Assembly: GCF_012027555.1 (NCBI RefSeq)
Contig: NZ_SNUQ01000001.1
Location: 62,001 to 126,000, forward strand
Reading direction: 5' to 3'
Origin: Thermococcus sp. CX2
Lineage (GTDB): Archaea; Methanobacteriota_B; Thermococci; Thermococcales; Thermococcaceae
DNA: 64,000 nt
Positions 48,472 through 56,904 of the stretch are shown piece by piece. A model generated the notes under the pieces. It was not told where the DNA came from, made no database searches, and saw only the letters and a program-made list of their open reading frames with translations. The translations under genes and the position numbers were made by a program. The number at the start of each line of letters is the position of its first letter. The first letter of the stretch is position 1.

Positions 48472-50682
48472 TCAGAGGTATATTCCGAACATCGGGCCAA
48501 CCAGGAATACGAAGGCAAGGCCGGCCGCGATGAGTGCTCCAACCGTTCCAAACAGCTTCTTGGCGAGGTAGATTCCCGCAATGGCGATGACTATCTTGAG
48601 AACAAACCAGAGCACACTCTTCCAGTCGCTCAGGTCTGGCAAGAAGGTGCTAAGTCCACCTTTATACTCATCAACGAGCTCCTCGAGGCTCTTGGCGTTG
48701 CTCTCGAGGGCCTTGGCCTGCTCGGTCTGCCCGTAATAGGCCTCCTGTGCCGCCTGGAGGTAGTAGTCACCTATCGCTTCCTCTTCCTTGACGATCTCAG
48801 CATAGCGGAGGAGTGTGCTGGTGTCGTCGACGTCCTTCGGCTTCTCGGCGTACTTGATAGCCTCGTTGTAATGGTCGATGGCCTTCTGCGCGTAGTTGAC
48901 GACGTCTTCTTTGTTCTCAGCTTCGCCTTTCGCCTTCCAGACTTCTGCGGTGTGGATCTTGGTCTTGAGTGAGTCTATCATAGCCTGCGCCATGCTGGTG
49001 AGCTTTTCAGCCTCGGCTGCGGTGATGACGTTGTCTCCGACAATGTCGCCGATTTCGGTGATGTACTCGTCCATAACGACGTCTCTGGTCGGGTCAACGG
49101 TCGCGATGGCCGGCTCGACGAGTATCCAGACTGGAATTGTGGTGTTGTCATCTCTCACCACATCGGCTAGAACTCCGAGGAAGACGCGGTAGGCGACGGT
49201 TTCGCTGTCGGCGTGGTATGTGACTGATGCCTGCAAGATCTTTCCGACTTGTGAAATATCGCCGAGCGAGGTCATTCCCTCGAGTGGGACAGCTGCGGCA
49301 AGCTCCCAATTTCCGTTCTTGAGCACGCGGTAGACGACGATTCTTGCATCATCGATTATCTGTGGGTTCAGTGGGTTAAAGTAGCCAGGATTGCCACGAA
49401 CGATGAACTTATACGTACTGGTGGCGTTCAGAATGTGGAGTGGGTTCGCGTAAACTACTGGAACGAGATTTGAGCTTGAACCGGCGACGGTGACCAAGTA
49501 CCTGGTGTACTCACTAGCTTCGGGAGCATCCTTGAAGTGGATCGGAAGCGTACCTTTGAAGCCTGAAAGCGGGTAGGTTCCACCACCAATGTGGCGGTAG
49601 GCGCTTAGAGAGCTCCAAGTCGCGTCTATGTTCTCGGTGTGGTCAAAGATCCACTCGCCACCGGCTCCGAGATAGTATATCTCACGATAGCCTTGGACTT
49701 CGACGATAATCTCAAACTCGTTGGGCTTGGATCCAAAGAGCCGCTGAATGTCCTCTTCGGTAGCTTGGCCAGAGAGTACTTTCTGAACGAGCGCGATGTT
49801 TGGGTCGTAGCCCTTGAGGATTGTATCAAAAGTCCAGACTGTTCCTTCTTCCCCACAGAGGTAGCCAGGCTGGTAGCTCCAGGTTCTCGTCCAAAAGATA
49901 TCGCCAGTCGTGGTGTCCTTGGCATAGATTTTGACGTTTGTGATACAGATCGGGTCTTTCACCTGCGTGTTTCCGCGGGGGCTCAGCTGGAACTCAATCG
50001 GGAAGGCCGAAAAGCCGTAGATGCTCTCAGGCCCCTTGAGGTGAACGTTGGCGAACTCGCCAGAATCTCCACCTTCCTGGTAGTCATAATCTATGATGTC
50101 GCTCTTCAGCTTGGCAAGCAGGATTTGCATGTCCTGATACGCAACTTGATCAGCCTGCTCTGTCAGATTCTGAGCAAGAGCGTTGAGCATTGGTAGGTTG
50201 TTCTCAAATTCTTCCTTCGTCACGTTCTTTGTCGTCTGGAAGTTGACAGAGGGCACCCCTCCATTGTCAGGAATTCCAAAGAGTGTTTTTGCTAAATCCG
50301 GAATGTACGATCCTACTTCGTCTTTGATACTCTGTTCAATATGAGCGCCTGCAATATATCCTACCAGCGCTCCAATTCCGGCACCTACCAAGGCACCAAC
50401 GGGGCCACCGACCATTGCACCTATTGAGGCTCCGACTTTTGCTCCAGCCAGAGCGCCTACTGCACCGCCGAGGACATTTGATTTCAGCTCATTCCACCAA
50501 CCCCACTGCGGCGTTGGAAACGAAAACGCTGCTACCGGCTCTGCAATGATGCCAGCAAGGAGTATCATGAGTATGAGGGCTCCAGCCAAGCGATTTCTCC
50601 GCTCCCGCCTGTGTGACTTCTTTTTCTCCTCCTCTTCCTCATCCTCGCGCTTCTTGAAAAATCTAGAAAAGAAGGGCTTCAT
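48472..50682 (-). CDS. Large virion-type membrane protein with glycine-zipper
   Basis: 736 residues. A highly charged N-terminus precedes a first span (about 32-50). Residues 68-115 are a glycine zipper (GGAVGALAGAKVGASIGAMV; GALVGAGIGALVGYIAG), a membrane-inserting motif. A large outside part follows (about 120-560), then helical repeats (TAEAEKLTSMAQAMID ... KAKGEAENKEDVVNYAQKA) and two C-terminal spans. It may be a membrane-penetrating or end-cap protein. Confidence 0.73.
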   Translation of the reverse strand: MKPFFSRFFKKREDEEEEEKKKSHRRERRNRLAGALILMILLAGIIAEPVAAFSFPTPQWGWWNELKSNVLGGAVGALAGAKVGASIGAMVGGPVGALVGAGIGALVGYIAGAHIEQSIKDEVGSYIPDLAKTLFGIPDNGGVPSVNFQTTKNVTKEEFENNLPMLNALAQNLTEQADQVAYQDMQILLAKLKSDIIDYDYQEGGDSGEFANVHLKGPESIYGFSAFPIEFQLSPRGNTQVKDPICITNVKIYAKDTTTGDIFWTRTWSYQPGYLCGEEGTVWTFDTILKGYDPNIALVQKVLSGQATEEDIQRLFGSKPNEFEIIVEVQGYREIYYLGAGGEWIFDHTENIDATWSSLSAYRHIGGGTYPLSGFKGTLPIHFKDAPEASEYTRYLVTVAGSSSNLVPVVYANPLHILNATSTYKFIVRGNPGYFNPLNPQIIDDARIVVYRVLKNGNWELAAAVPLEGMTSLGDISQVGKILQASVTYHADSETVAYRVFLGVLADVVRDDNTTIPVWILVEPAIATVDPTRDVVMDEYITEIGDIVGDNVITAAEAEKLTSMAQAMIDSLKTKIHTAEVWKAKGEAENKEDVVNYAQKAIDHYNEAIKYAEKPKDVDDTSTLLRYAEIVKEEEAIGDYYLQAAQEAYYGQTEQAKALESNAKSLEELVDEYKGGLSTFLPDLSDWKSVLWFVLKIVIAIAGIYLAKKLFGTVGALIAAGLAFVFLVGPMFGIYL

Positions 50683-50686
50683 TACC

Positions 50687-52714
50687 TCACCTCCTTCTCA
50701 GTGCCCAAACCCCAAGACCCACGACGAGAAGCCCTCCGGCAATCCAGAGCCAGGTGCTTCCACTGCTACCGCCGCCGAAGAGCGTGAATCCTCCAGAATC
50801 TCCGATGCTTACGGCAACCTTATCGCTGAAGACGACTGCATCACCCTGGAGAACCTGCACCTGGAGCTCGTAGGCGTCGTAAGTCAGGTCTTCCGGCACG
50901 GCGAAGGCTATTGAAACGTCCTTTTCAGTCAATGGAGCAACGCTGATGCTCTGGTTTATCTCGACCGGCAAGAAGCCGCCACTCACTTTGATGGTGTAGT
51001 ACTGCACGCTGGAGCTCGGGTTCTTGAAGTGGAGCGTGATGACTCCCTCGCCGCCCTCGGAGACGGTAAAGGTCTTGGTAACGAGGGTAATGGCAGGGTT
51101 CACGGTGATGTCATAGACTGCCGTCTGGCCGTTCCAGGTGAGTTCGAGCGTGTAGGAGCCCTCAGCTGGAACATTGATCTGGAAGGTGTGCGCCTCGTAG
51201 GGCGAGAAGGCGTAGCTGTCAGACCAGACCTCGTTGCCCTGGCTGTCCTTGAGAACCGCGGTGATTAGGTAGCTCTGCCCACTGCTTTCCGAGATGCGAA
51301 GCTCGTTCGTGCCCACCTGCCACTCGCTTGGCATCTGGACGCTGAACGGGAGCGGCTCGACAGTGTAGGTGACGGTCTTCGTCGTCGTGTAGGTCTTGCT
51401 CATAATGGCGTCGTTCGAGGTGAGGGTGAGAGTGAAACCGTGAGTGCCGACCGCTCCGGCCTTGAACTTGATGCTGACCTGGACGGGCGAGGAGATGTCG
51501 CCGAGGTAATACTTCCCGTTCTCAGGACTGACGAGAGAGCCGGCTTTTCTGACTTCTATGATGTCAGAGAGGCCGCTTAATGAGAGGTAAGTGTTGTAGG
51601 TCGCGGAAGTATCAATCGGACTCAGGGTGAAGGTGAGCTCGTAAATCGTGTTCTCGGGAATCGTGATGTCAGTGGGGAAGTTCTCAAAGCGGAAGGCCGC
51701 ACTGGAGGGGTAGAGTTCGACTGAAACGATCATGTCATCCTGGACATCAATGGTTTTGGTGACGCTCCAGTAACCCGTTTTCTCGAAGGTCAGCGTGTGA
51801 TTGCCAACTATCAGCGCGAGTGTGTTACTGTCATTAAAAGTGCCCAAAACAGAGTTGCCTTCTTTCACAGTCACTCCTGAAAGGCTCTGACCCGTCAAAG
51901 CATCCTTGAAGTGAAAAGTCACCAGATAGGGCTTAGAAAGTTCGTAACTCTGTACCCCTTCCGGCTGGTCTGAAGTATAGACCACCATAACACAAATACC
52001 GCTGTATGGATAATTTCCATCGACCGTCACAGCATAATCTCCAGCCCCAATGAATAGACCAGACTCTCTGTAGATATGGCTACTCGTTTCAGGAGTCTTA
52101 TATGCCGCATACCACAACTGTATGCCGTCCTTCTCGATCTTGCCCCACGGCTGAACTGTGCCATCGTCACCGTCTGACCATGAGTTAAAGAAGATAAAGT
52201 CTAATGTGTGAACTGTGCCAGTCGTGGGATACCCATGATCATTAGTTCCATCATCAAAGAACTTGATATTAACATAATTACCCTGAACCTCCATGTCAGT
52301 ATAAAGTCCTTGATGAGTTATCGCCAAACCTTTTTGACCCATCAGGACTGAGGATATCTGATTTTTGAGGCTCTCAAGCATTGTTGTTGTCTCTGTGTCA
52401 GTTACAAAAAGTCCATATTCGTAGTCAGAGTAGATAATAACGCTCGTCTCTGTGAAATCAGCGTAGTATCTCACTGTAAAGCTTGTGCCTCCAATCGTTA
52501 CTGTCTTTTCTTTCAATTTCAAAGTATCAGCATCCTCAACTGTTGCACCTGTCGCATTTGCAACATCTTGAATGTATTGAAGAGGGCTGTCACTCCAGGA
52601 CATAATGTAAAAGAAACCATGATAGTCGCTGAGTCCTGCACTAACCGTATCCGTTACTACAATCAAAGTGCTGAAAAACACCAACAGAGCGAGCAGAACT
52701 CCGACTCTTTTCAC
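50687..52714 (-). CDS. Large surface protein with signal peptide, beta domains and C-terminal anchor
   Basis: 675 residues from GTG 52714, which overlaps the stop of the small upstream gene (GTGA). It has an N-terminal signal (RVGVLLALLVFFSTLIVV), a LamG-like or jelly-roll first part (FFNSWSDGDDGTVQPWGKIEKD), a PEGA-like carboxypeptidase-type repeat (GTFNDSNTLALIVGNHTLTF), further Ig-like repeats, and a C-terminal anchor WLWIAGGLLVVGLGVWALRRR-type span. GGAGGTGGGTGAA precedes. Candidate receptor-binding spike. Confidence 0.72.
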   Translation of the reverse strand: MKRVGVLLALLVFFSTLIVVTDTVSAGLSDYHGFFYIMSWSDSPLQYIQDVANATGATVEDADTLKLKEKTVTIGGTSFTVRYYADFTETSVIIYSDYEYGLFVTDTETTTMLESLKNQISSVLMGQKGLAITHQGLYTDMEVQGNYVNIKFFDDGTNDHGYPTTGTVHTLDFIFFNSWSDGDDGTVQPWGKIEKDGIQLWYAAYKTPETSSHIYRESGLFIGAGDYAVTVDGNYPYSGICVMVVYTSDQPEGVQSYELSKPYLVTFHFKDALTGQSLSGVTVKEGNSVLGTFNDSNTLALIVGNHTLTFEKTGYWSVTKTIDVQDDMIVSVELYPSSAAFRFENFPTDITIPENTIYELTFTLSPIDTSATYNTYLSLSGLSDIIEVRKAGSLVSPENGKYYLGDISSPVQVSIKFKAGAVGTHGFTLTLTSNDAIMSKTYTTTKTVTYTVEPLPFSVQMPSEWQVGTNELRISESSGQSYLITAVLKDSQGNEVWSDSYAFSPYEAHTFQINVPAEGSYTLELTWNGQTAVYDITVNPAITLVTKTFTVSEGGEGVITLHFKNPSSSVQYYTIKVSGGFLPVEINQSISVAPLTEKDVSIAFAVPEDLTYDAYELQVQVLQGDAVVFSDKVAVSIGDSGGFTLFGGGSSGSTWLWIAGGLLVVGLGVWALRRR

Positions 52715-52839
52715 TTCACCCACCTCCTTGAGTGCTCCCGCGCCCACCACCAGGCCGAGAGCGCGTCATACGCGAGATATGCCAGGACAAGGCCGAACGC
52801 AGCCGCGATGGCCAGGCGCGGAATGAGCAGAACGTCCAT
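52711..52839 (-). CDS. Small single-span protein, 42 residues
   Basis: One span (IPRLAIAAAFGLVLAYLAY) then a Trp-rich basic end (WWWAREHSRRW). Its TGA overlaps the GTG of the large surface protein and it starts 3 bp after the upstream stop, so it is a member of the operon. Possible small virion membrane protein. Confidence 0.5.
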   Translation of the reverse strand: MDVLLIPRLAIAAAFGLVLAYLAYDALSAWWWAREHSRRWVK

Positions 52840-52842
52840 CGC

Positions 52843-53196
52843 TCAGCCTCCCACCGAGTAGTCCACGATGATAGCGCCGACCAGAGAAGCCAGAACCGCA
52901 GTTTTCTCGTTCAGATCCATTAGAACCTCCAGAACAGCGCTGCCGTTTTGCTGAATCAACGCCGCGAGGAAGGCCACGAGCATCATGTCATAGAGAAGGA
53001 CCCTCCAGCCCGAAGTGAGCGGCTCGATGAGGGCGACTGCCTTTGAGCCCTTGTTCGTCAGCGCCCAATGAACCAGAAGGCCACCAATGGCGCCGATTGC
53101 CAGGCTCTCCTTCGTCATCATGGGCCAGGCGAACTTCAGCCACATGGCGACGACGATGATGAAGAGAATCAGTTGAGCGAGGCTGCGCGGCTTCAT
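52843..53196 (-). CDS. Small three-span membrane protein
   Basis: 117 residues; spans near 8-26, 31-48 and 68-86, with a last hydrophobic part (KTAVLASLVGAIIVDYSV). It overlaps the upstream coiled-coil gene by 4 bp. Late-type operon member of unknown role. Confidence 0.66.
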   Translation of the reverse strand: MKPRSLAQLILFIIVVAMWLKFAWPMMTKESLAIGAIGGLLVHWALTNKGSKAVALIEPLTSGWRVLLYDMMLVAFLAALIQQNGSAVLEVLMDLNEKTAVLASLVGAIIVDYSVGG

Positions 53197-53369
53197 ACTG
53201 CTGTCACCCTCCGTGCTTTTTTGAGCCGGGCTAGCTCCATGACCTTCTGCTGTTTCAGTCTCGAAATCCTCGCGAGTTCACGCTGTGCCGCGTCAATCTG
53301 CCTGCGAAGCTTCTCCATGTACCTGTCATAGAACTCAATCTCCCGAGCAATACCCTCCAGCGTGTCCAT
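53193..53369 (-). CDS. Small coiled-coil protein, 58 residues
   Basis: Starts MDTLEGIAREIEFYDRYMEK and continues as one charged helix ending KKARRVTAV. GGAGGCGG lies before the ATG and its stop overlaps the start of the 117-residue gene (ATGA). It is the first gene after the late-type promoter. Too short for standard gene calling, but coupling supports it. Confidence 0.6.
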   Translation of the reverse strand: MDTLEGIAREIEFYDRYMEKLRRQIDAAQRELARISRLKQQKVMELARLKKARRVTAV

Positions 53370-53525
53370 ACTACCGCCTCCGGAAGCGATTACCGGGCCT
53401 CATCGCCCTCCTCCCATCTCATCGGTGCCCTCGGAGTTCGGGCTCGGCCTCCTGTGAACCTGATTAGAGAACTGATTTGAGCGGAGGAAGGCCCAAGGTA
53501 ACCTAAAATAGAGAGTACGGCGAGG

Positions 53526-53564
53526 ATATTTAAGAATATTAGAAAAGCGCTAAGGAATGCTTAG
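53526..53564 (-). promoter_or_regulatory. Late-type promoter with upstream CTAAG palindrome
   Basis: On the minus strand TTCTTAAATATCC (about 53525-53537) is a TATA element for the structural operon below. CTAAG-GAATG-CTTAG (53550-53564) lies just upstream of it, where an activator or the BRE region would be bound. The RHH gene ends 28 bp further up, on the same strand. 53370-53524 holds no gene. Confidence 0.5.
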
Positions 53565-53591
53565 CTAAAGATTAAATAAAAAATGCAGAAT

Positions 53592-53759
53592 TTATCCGAT
53601 GATTTTCTTGTAGAGCTCTCTAATTGCCATCCTAACTACTGCTGACTGGTTGTTCACTCCCGTCTCCTTTGCGAGCTTCTTGATCATCCTATGCGTCTCC
53701 TTATCGATGCTAACAGACCAGACAAAAGCACCAGAATCATTCAACTTAGGACGGGCCAT
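53592..53759 (-). CDS. Ribbon-helix-helix regulator, 55 residues
   Basis: Starts MARPKLNDSGAFVWSVSIDK, then ETHRMIKKLAKETGVNNQSAVVRMAIREL, a clear RHH pattern. GGAGGTGAGCGGAGG precedes the ATG, 8 bp after the integrase stop. It may control the late promoter downstream and the integrase. Confidence 0.72.
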   Translation of the reverse strand: MARPKLNDSGAFVWSVSIDKETHRMIKKLAKETGVNNQSAVVRMAIRELYKKIIG

Positions 53760-53766
53760 CCTCCGC

Positions 53767-54693
53767 TCACCTCCTCTCCAACACCTTCTTCAACTCATCC
53801 ACAACCGCAGAATACCACTCATCTGCGAGGAGAGTCTTATTCAGGTAGTGTCGCGCTCCAATGGTCTCAGCCTCACGGCCCTGGATGAAATCGGCAATGT
53901 CGGCTGGAACTCCTTGCCTTATGAGGAAGGTATAGTGCCATTTCCTGATGGTGCTAGCAGAAACGCGGCCATAACGAACCCATTTCCATGCTGTTGTCTC
54001 TTTTGTGCGGATTCTTTTGAGCTCATTTGCCAGCTCCGCGGGCATGTATGCCCAAAAGCCCTTTTTCTTGCCCCTTGAAAGCTCCTTGAGAGGATATCTG
54101 GCTATTCCTTCCAGAGGAAACTGCAGTTTTGAAGGCTCAAACGTCTCTAGCAGGCGAATTAGTTGAGCAAGCCGAATGCCAGAGAAGACCATTAGCTTGA
54201 AAAGAAGCTGCGCTTCCTCCCTCCTCTGTTGAACATGCTTCCATGCTTCTCTGATTTCGTTATCAGCGAGATACTCCTCGCGAACACCGCTGCGCTTTGC
54301 TTTAGCTGCCTCCTGAAGCATTTTTGAGAAGTCTTCATTGATGATTTCTCGCTCTGCGAGGAATTTTAGAAAGTTCTTCAGCCCATAGACGTACCGCTTT
54401 TTGTTCTCAAGTGCGTCAATAGTCTTTTTGATGCTCTTCTTATCGAAGCTCACGTTATACTTCTTGAACATCGTCTCCAGCGCGTTATAATAGTCCTTCA
54501 CTGTGCGCTCTCTGCCTATTTTAAGTGAAAGCCATTCCCGGAAAGCCTTTTTCTCATGGCTCCAAACTTCATTTAGCGTTTTAAACCCGATGACAAGCTC
54601 GTAATCCGCAGGTCGCGGGTTCAAATCCCGCTCCCGGCTCCACAACCATCCTTCCCACTTCTCAGGCCATTCCTCAATTGAAAGCCTCATCAA
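53767..54693 (-). CDS. int: SSV-type integrase, C-terminal fragment with catalytic domain
   Basis: 308 residues in the open frame. Residues 1-31 come from the repeat (tRNA antisense WSRERDLNPRPADYE and the older int scar). A core-binding domain follows (32-130). The catalytic domain has SGIRLAQ (Arg174), a Lys near 209-211 (GKKKGFW), STIRKWHYTFLIRQ (Arg250/His253/Arg259) and GARHYL with Tyr283 or Tyr294 as nucleophile. Together with 27405-27620 it makes a whole tyrosine recombinase. It has its own open frame but lacks the normal start. Confidence 0.88.
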   Translation of the reverse strand: MMRLSIEEWPEKWEGWLWSRERDLNPRPADYELVIGFKTLNEVWSHEKKAFREWLSLKIGRERTVKDYYNALETMFKKYNVSFDKKSIKKTIDALENKKRYVYGLKNFLKFLAEREIINEDFSKMLQEAAKAKRSGVREEYLADNEIREAWKHVQQRREEAQLLFKLMVFSGIRLAQLIRLLETFEPSKLQFPLEGIARYPLKELSRGKKKGFWAYMPAELANELKRIRTKETTAWKWVRYGRVSASTIRKWHYTFLIRQGVPADIADFIQGREAETIGARHYLNKTLLADEWYSAVVDELKKVLERR

Positions 54694-54725
54694 AACGGCA
54701 TCCTCAATGAAACGGCTCCTGTTAT
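54598..54725 (+). repeat. attR: right 128-bp direct repeat
   Basis: 126 of 128 bases match 27405-27532. The first 45 are the tRNA-Thr 3' copy; the next 83 match integrase N-terminal codons, although this side should be host sequence. The match stops abruptly at 54725, where host DNA begins. This is the suggested scar of an earlier integration. Confidence 0.92.
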
Positions 54726-54741
54726 TTGAAGGCTTTATTGC

Positions 54742-55173
54742 TCACCACAGAATAATCCCTGATCTTACCAAAAGCTGAACCTTGGTGGGCCCATCGGCTG
54801 AATCAGACATTATGACTAGGTACATGGAACCGTTCTTCGGGAATCTCCAGGTCCTTTCCAGACTGTACGTGTTATCTACCTTAAAGAAGCAGAGGGCACC
54901 CCTCCCGGATTCTAACATGCTGAGGCCGGTGTCGTCTGTGATACATACTGTCACAGGATTATCGGAGGTTATTGAGAAATAAACCATACTCCACTCGTAA
55001 CCCTGGATTTCATACACGTAATAATCCCCGGACGGTATTACTACCTCCTCCTGGAGCTGGTATGAAACTCCAAGGATGCTGACTGAGAGCAAGACAATAA
55101 CAACTACCATAAGCGCGAATCCAAAGGCTTCTAAGCGCCTCAAGTTTAATGGTCCAAGAATTACATGCTTCAC
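54742..55173 (-). CDS. Membrane-anchored outside protein of unknown function
   Basis: 143 residues; one N-terminal span (about 16-36) and a small beta-rich outside domain (VVIPSGDYYVYEIQGYEWSMVYFSI; SMYLVIMSDSADGPTKV). The pattern resembles an emp24/DOMON-like fold, without certainty. It borders the integrated element on the host side. 55174-55285 holds an AT-rich promoter region. Confidence 0.7.
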   Translation of the reverse strand: MKHVILGPLNLRRLEAFGFALMVVVIVLLSVSILGVSYQLQEEVVIPSGDYYVYEIQGYEWSMVYFSITSDNPVTVCITDDTGLSMLESGRGALCFFKVDNTYSLERTWRFPKNGSMYLVIMSDSADGPTKVQLLVRSGIILW

Positions 55174-55285
55174 GGTACCTCCCCATTGCTATTACGTTCC
55201 GTCCTATTTAAAGGTTGTTACGTTGAGTTTGACTTTTTTCCATCTTTATTACGTATATACCCACAACCTGTAGTTTTTATATTCC

Positions 55286-55302
55286 ATTGGACAAAATCCA
55301 AT
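55286..55302. promoter_or_regulatory. ATTGGA-CAAAA-TCCAAT palindrome
   Basis: A 17-bp dyad with perfect 6-bp arms, 105 bp before the DMT transporter start and next to a TTTTATATT tract. A regulator site is plausible; which gene it serves is unclear. Confidence 0.4.
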
Positions 55303-55406
55303 ATATGGAGGGCATACTCTTTCTCGATTTGAGCTGCTGCCGCTTGGGAACAGCAATCGCCGCACCCTCCTGAGGATTTATAACCCCAAAAGAGAAATGG
55401 AGAAAC

Positions 55407-56249
55407 ATGGAGCAGGAATCCCTCGGGACACTCCTCGCAATGATTGGAATGCTCATTTACGGCCTCGAACCAGTGGTAATAAAATCAAACCCCTCGAACC
55501 CGGTTAGCTTTGCCACGTTCTCTGCTCTTACAGCGTCTTTAATTCTGTGGGGAAGCCTCCTCTGGAGCGGAAGATGGCGGGAGATTAAGGATAACCGGAA
55601 GGGGCTGAAGGGTGCCTTTTTTATAGGGCTTTTTGGAACGGCACTAGCTTATTTGGCCTATTCCTATGGAGTGCGGCTGAGCACCGCCATAAACGCTTCC
55701 CTTATTACCAGGAGTGAAGTTCTTTTCTCGTTCTTCCTTTCGTGGGTTTTCCTTGGAGAACGAATAACCAGAAATCTTGTCTCATATTCTGCGGTTATCC
55801 TAGCCGGCTTGGTTCTTGTAATCACCCAGGGCGGTTCCATGGAGCTTCATTTTGGGGATTTCCTTCTCCTGCTGGTTCCCCTTTTCTGGCAACTTGGTCA
55901 TGTTATATCTAAAAAGCTTTCATACAGCCCCATAACTATAGCAGCCCTCAGGAATACGTTTGGTTTCTTAATCCTGCTTCCCTTCGCGGTTGCGACGGGT
56001 CTTGAGCTCTCAAAGTTCGTCCTTGCTGAGGGCTTGATAATAGCTCTCGGCCAGATTGTCTGGTACAAGGCGATAAAGCTCATCAACCTCTCTAAGGCGA
56101 CGGCTATAATAACTCCAGCCCCTGCGGTCGCGATAGGAATCGGTGTGTTCTTGGGGGAGAGCTTTACTCCCTACCACGCCCTCGGCTTCCTCCTGATAAC
56201 CCTCGGAACCCTTGGGGCGGTTAGGGTAAAGAGCGAGCTCAGAACTTGA
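55407..56249 (+). CDS. EamA/DMT-family membrane transporter
   Basis: 280 residues with ten hydrophobic segments arranged as two five-span EamA halves (LIYGLEPVVIKSNPSNPVSF; SYSPITIAALRNTFGFLILL). The motif LGERITRN in the first half and GIGVFLGESFTPYHALGF in the second are family-typical. Exports or imports a metabolite or amino acid; substrate unknown. It overlaps the convergent glycosyltransferase by 11 bp. Confidence 0.88.
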   Translation: MEQESLGTLLAMIGMLIYGLEPVVIKSNPSNPVSFATFSALTASLILWGSLLWSGRWREIKDNRKGLKGAFFIGLFGTALAYLAYSYGVRLSTAINASLITRSEVLFSFFLSWVFLGERITRNLVSYSAVILAGLVLVITQGGSMELHFGDFLLLLVPLFWQLGHVISKKLSYSPITIAALRNTFGFLILLPFAVATGLELSKFVLAEGLIIALGQIVWYKAIKLINLSKATAIITPAPAVAIGIGVFLGESFTPYHALGFLLITLGTLGAVRVKSELRT

Positions 56250-56904
56250 GCAGTGCCCAGAGGAAGCGGAAAACATCCTCGAGGCGGAAGTGGCCTGTTT
56301 CGACGCCGTATATCATGCTCACGGGCACTTCTTTAATCCTCGCCCCGGCCTTGGCGGCCTTTATCAGCACCTCCGTCTCGACCTCATAGCGGTCGCTTTC
56401 GATTTCTGGGACGAACTCCCTCCGTATCGCCCTAAAGCCGCTCTGGGTGTCGTAAACGTACTGTCTGAGCTTTAGGCGTATAAGCCTGGTGGTGATTATG
56501 TTGCTCAGTCTCCTGTGGAGCGGTCTCTTTCCCTGAACCTCGAATTTCCTTGCACCGATGACAAAATCCGCCCCATCGTTGACTATCGGTTCAACGAGCT
56601 TCACGATTTCCTCTGGCCTGTGTTGGCCGTCCGCGTCCATGAAGACAATTACATCTCCGCTCGCGTGATTGACACCTTCCCTCATTGCGCAGCCTTTGCC
56701 GCAGTTCTTCTCCAGCCGGAAGGCCTTCACTCTGGAGTCAGTCTTGGAGTATTCCCCGGCAACTCCGTAGGTGTTGTCCCCGCTACCGTCGTCCACCACT
56801 ATGATCTCGTCAACGAACTCCGGAATTTTGCTGAGAACGTTTAGTATCCTCTTTTCCTCGTTGTATGCTGGGATTATCACCGTTATCCTCTTGCCTTCCA
56901 GCAT
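56239..56904 (-). CDS. GT2 glycosyltransferase, dolichyl-phosphate sugar synthase-like
   Basis: 221 residues. IIPAYNEEKRILNVLSKIPE, IVVDDGSGDNTYG, FMDADGQHRPEEI (DAD metal site) and TQSGFRAIRREF are the DPM1-like set. No C-terminal spans, so it is a soluble or peripheral enzyme that makes a lipid-linked sugar for N-glycans or glycolipids. It follows the panB gene directly (1 bp), so they may be one transcript. Confidence 0.88.
   Translation of the reverse strand: MLEGKRITVIIPAYNEEKRILNVLSKIPEFVDEIIVVDDGSGDNTYGVAGEYSKTDSRVKAFRLEKNCGKGCAMREGVNHASGDVIVFMDADGQHRPEEIVKLVEPIVNDGADFVIGARKFEVQGKRPLHRRLSNIITTRLIRLKLRQYVYDTQSGFRAIRREFVPEIESDRYEVETEVLIKAAKAGARIKEVPVSMIYGVETGHFRLEDVFRFLWALLKF

Larger units (their letters stand above)
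27405..54597. mobile_element. Integrated virus-like element in tRNA-Thr (SSV-type integration)
   Basis: About 27.2 kb between two 128-bp direct repeats. The integrase gene is cut by the insertion, with the N part at the left and the C part at the right, as for SSV1 and Thermococcales TKV/pTN3-like elements. The backbone is on the minus strand: a DNA-binding/modification block at the left and an ATPase plus membrane and secreted protein block at the right. A plus-strand cargo (33.7-42.55 kb) with nucleases and McrBC lies between. No replication protein is recognised. A spindle-shaped-virus-like identity is inferred from the virion-type module. Confidence 0.9.

Noticed and set aside
55306-55374. 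22-codon ORF (MEGILFLDLSCCRL...) before the DMT transporter
   Set aside because: Short, no ribosome binding site and no coupling to the next gene; could be a leader but is not supported.
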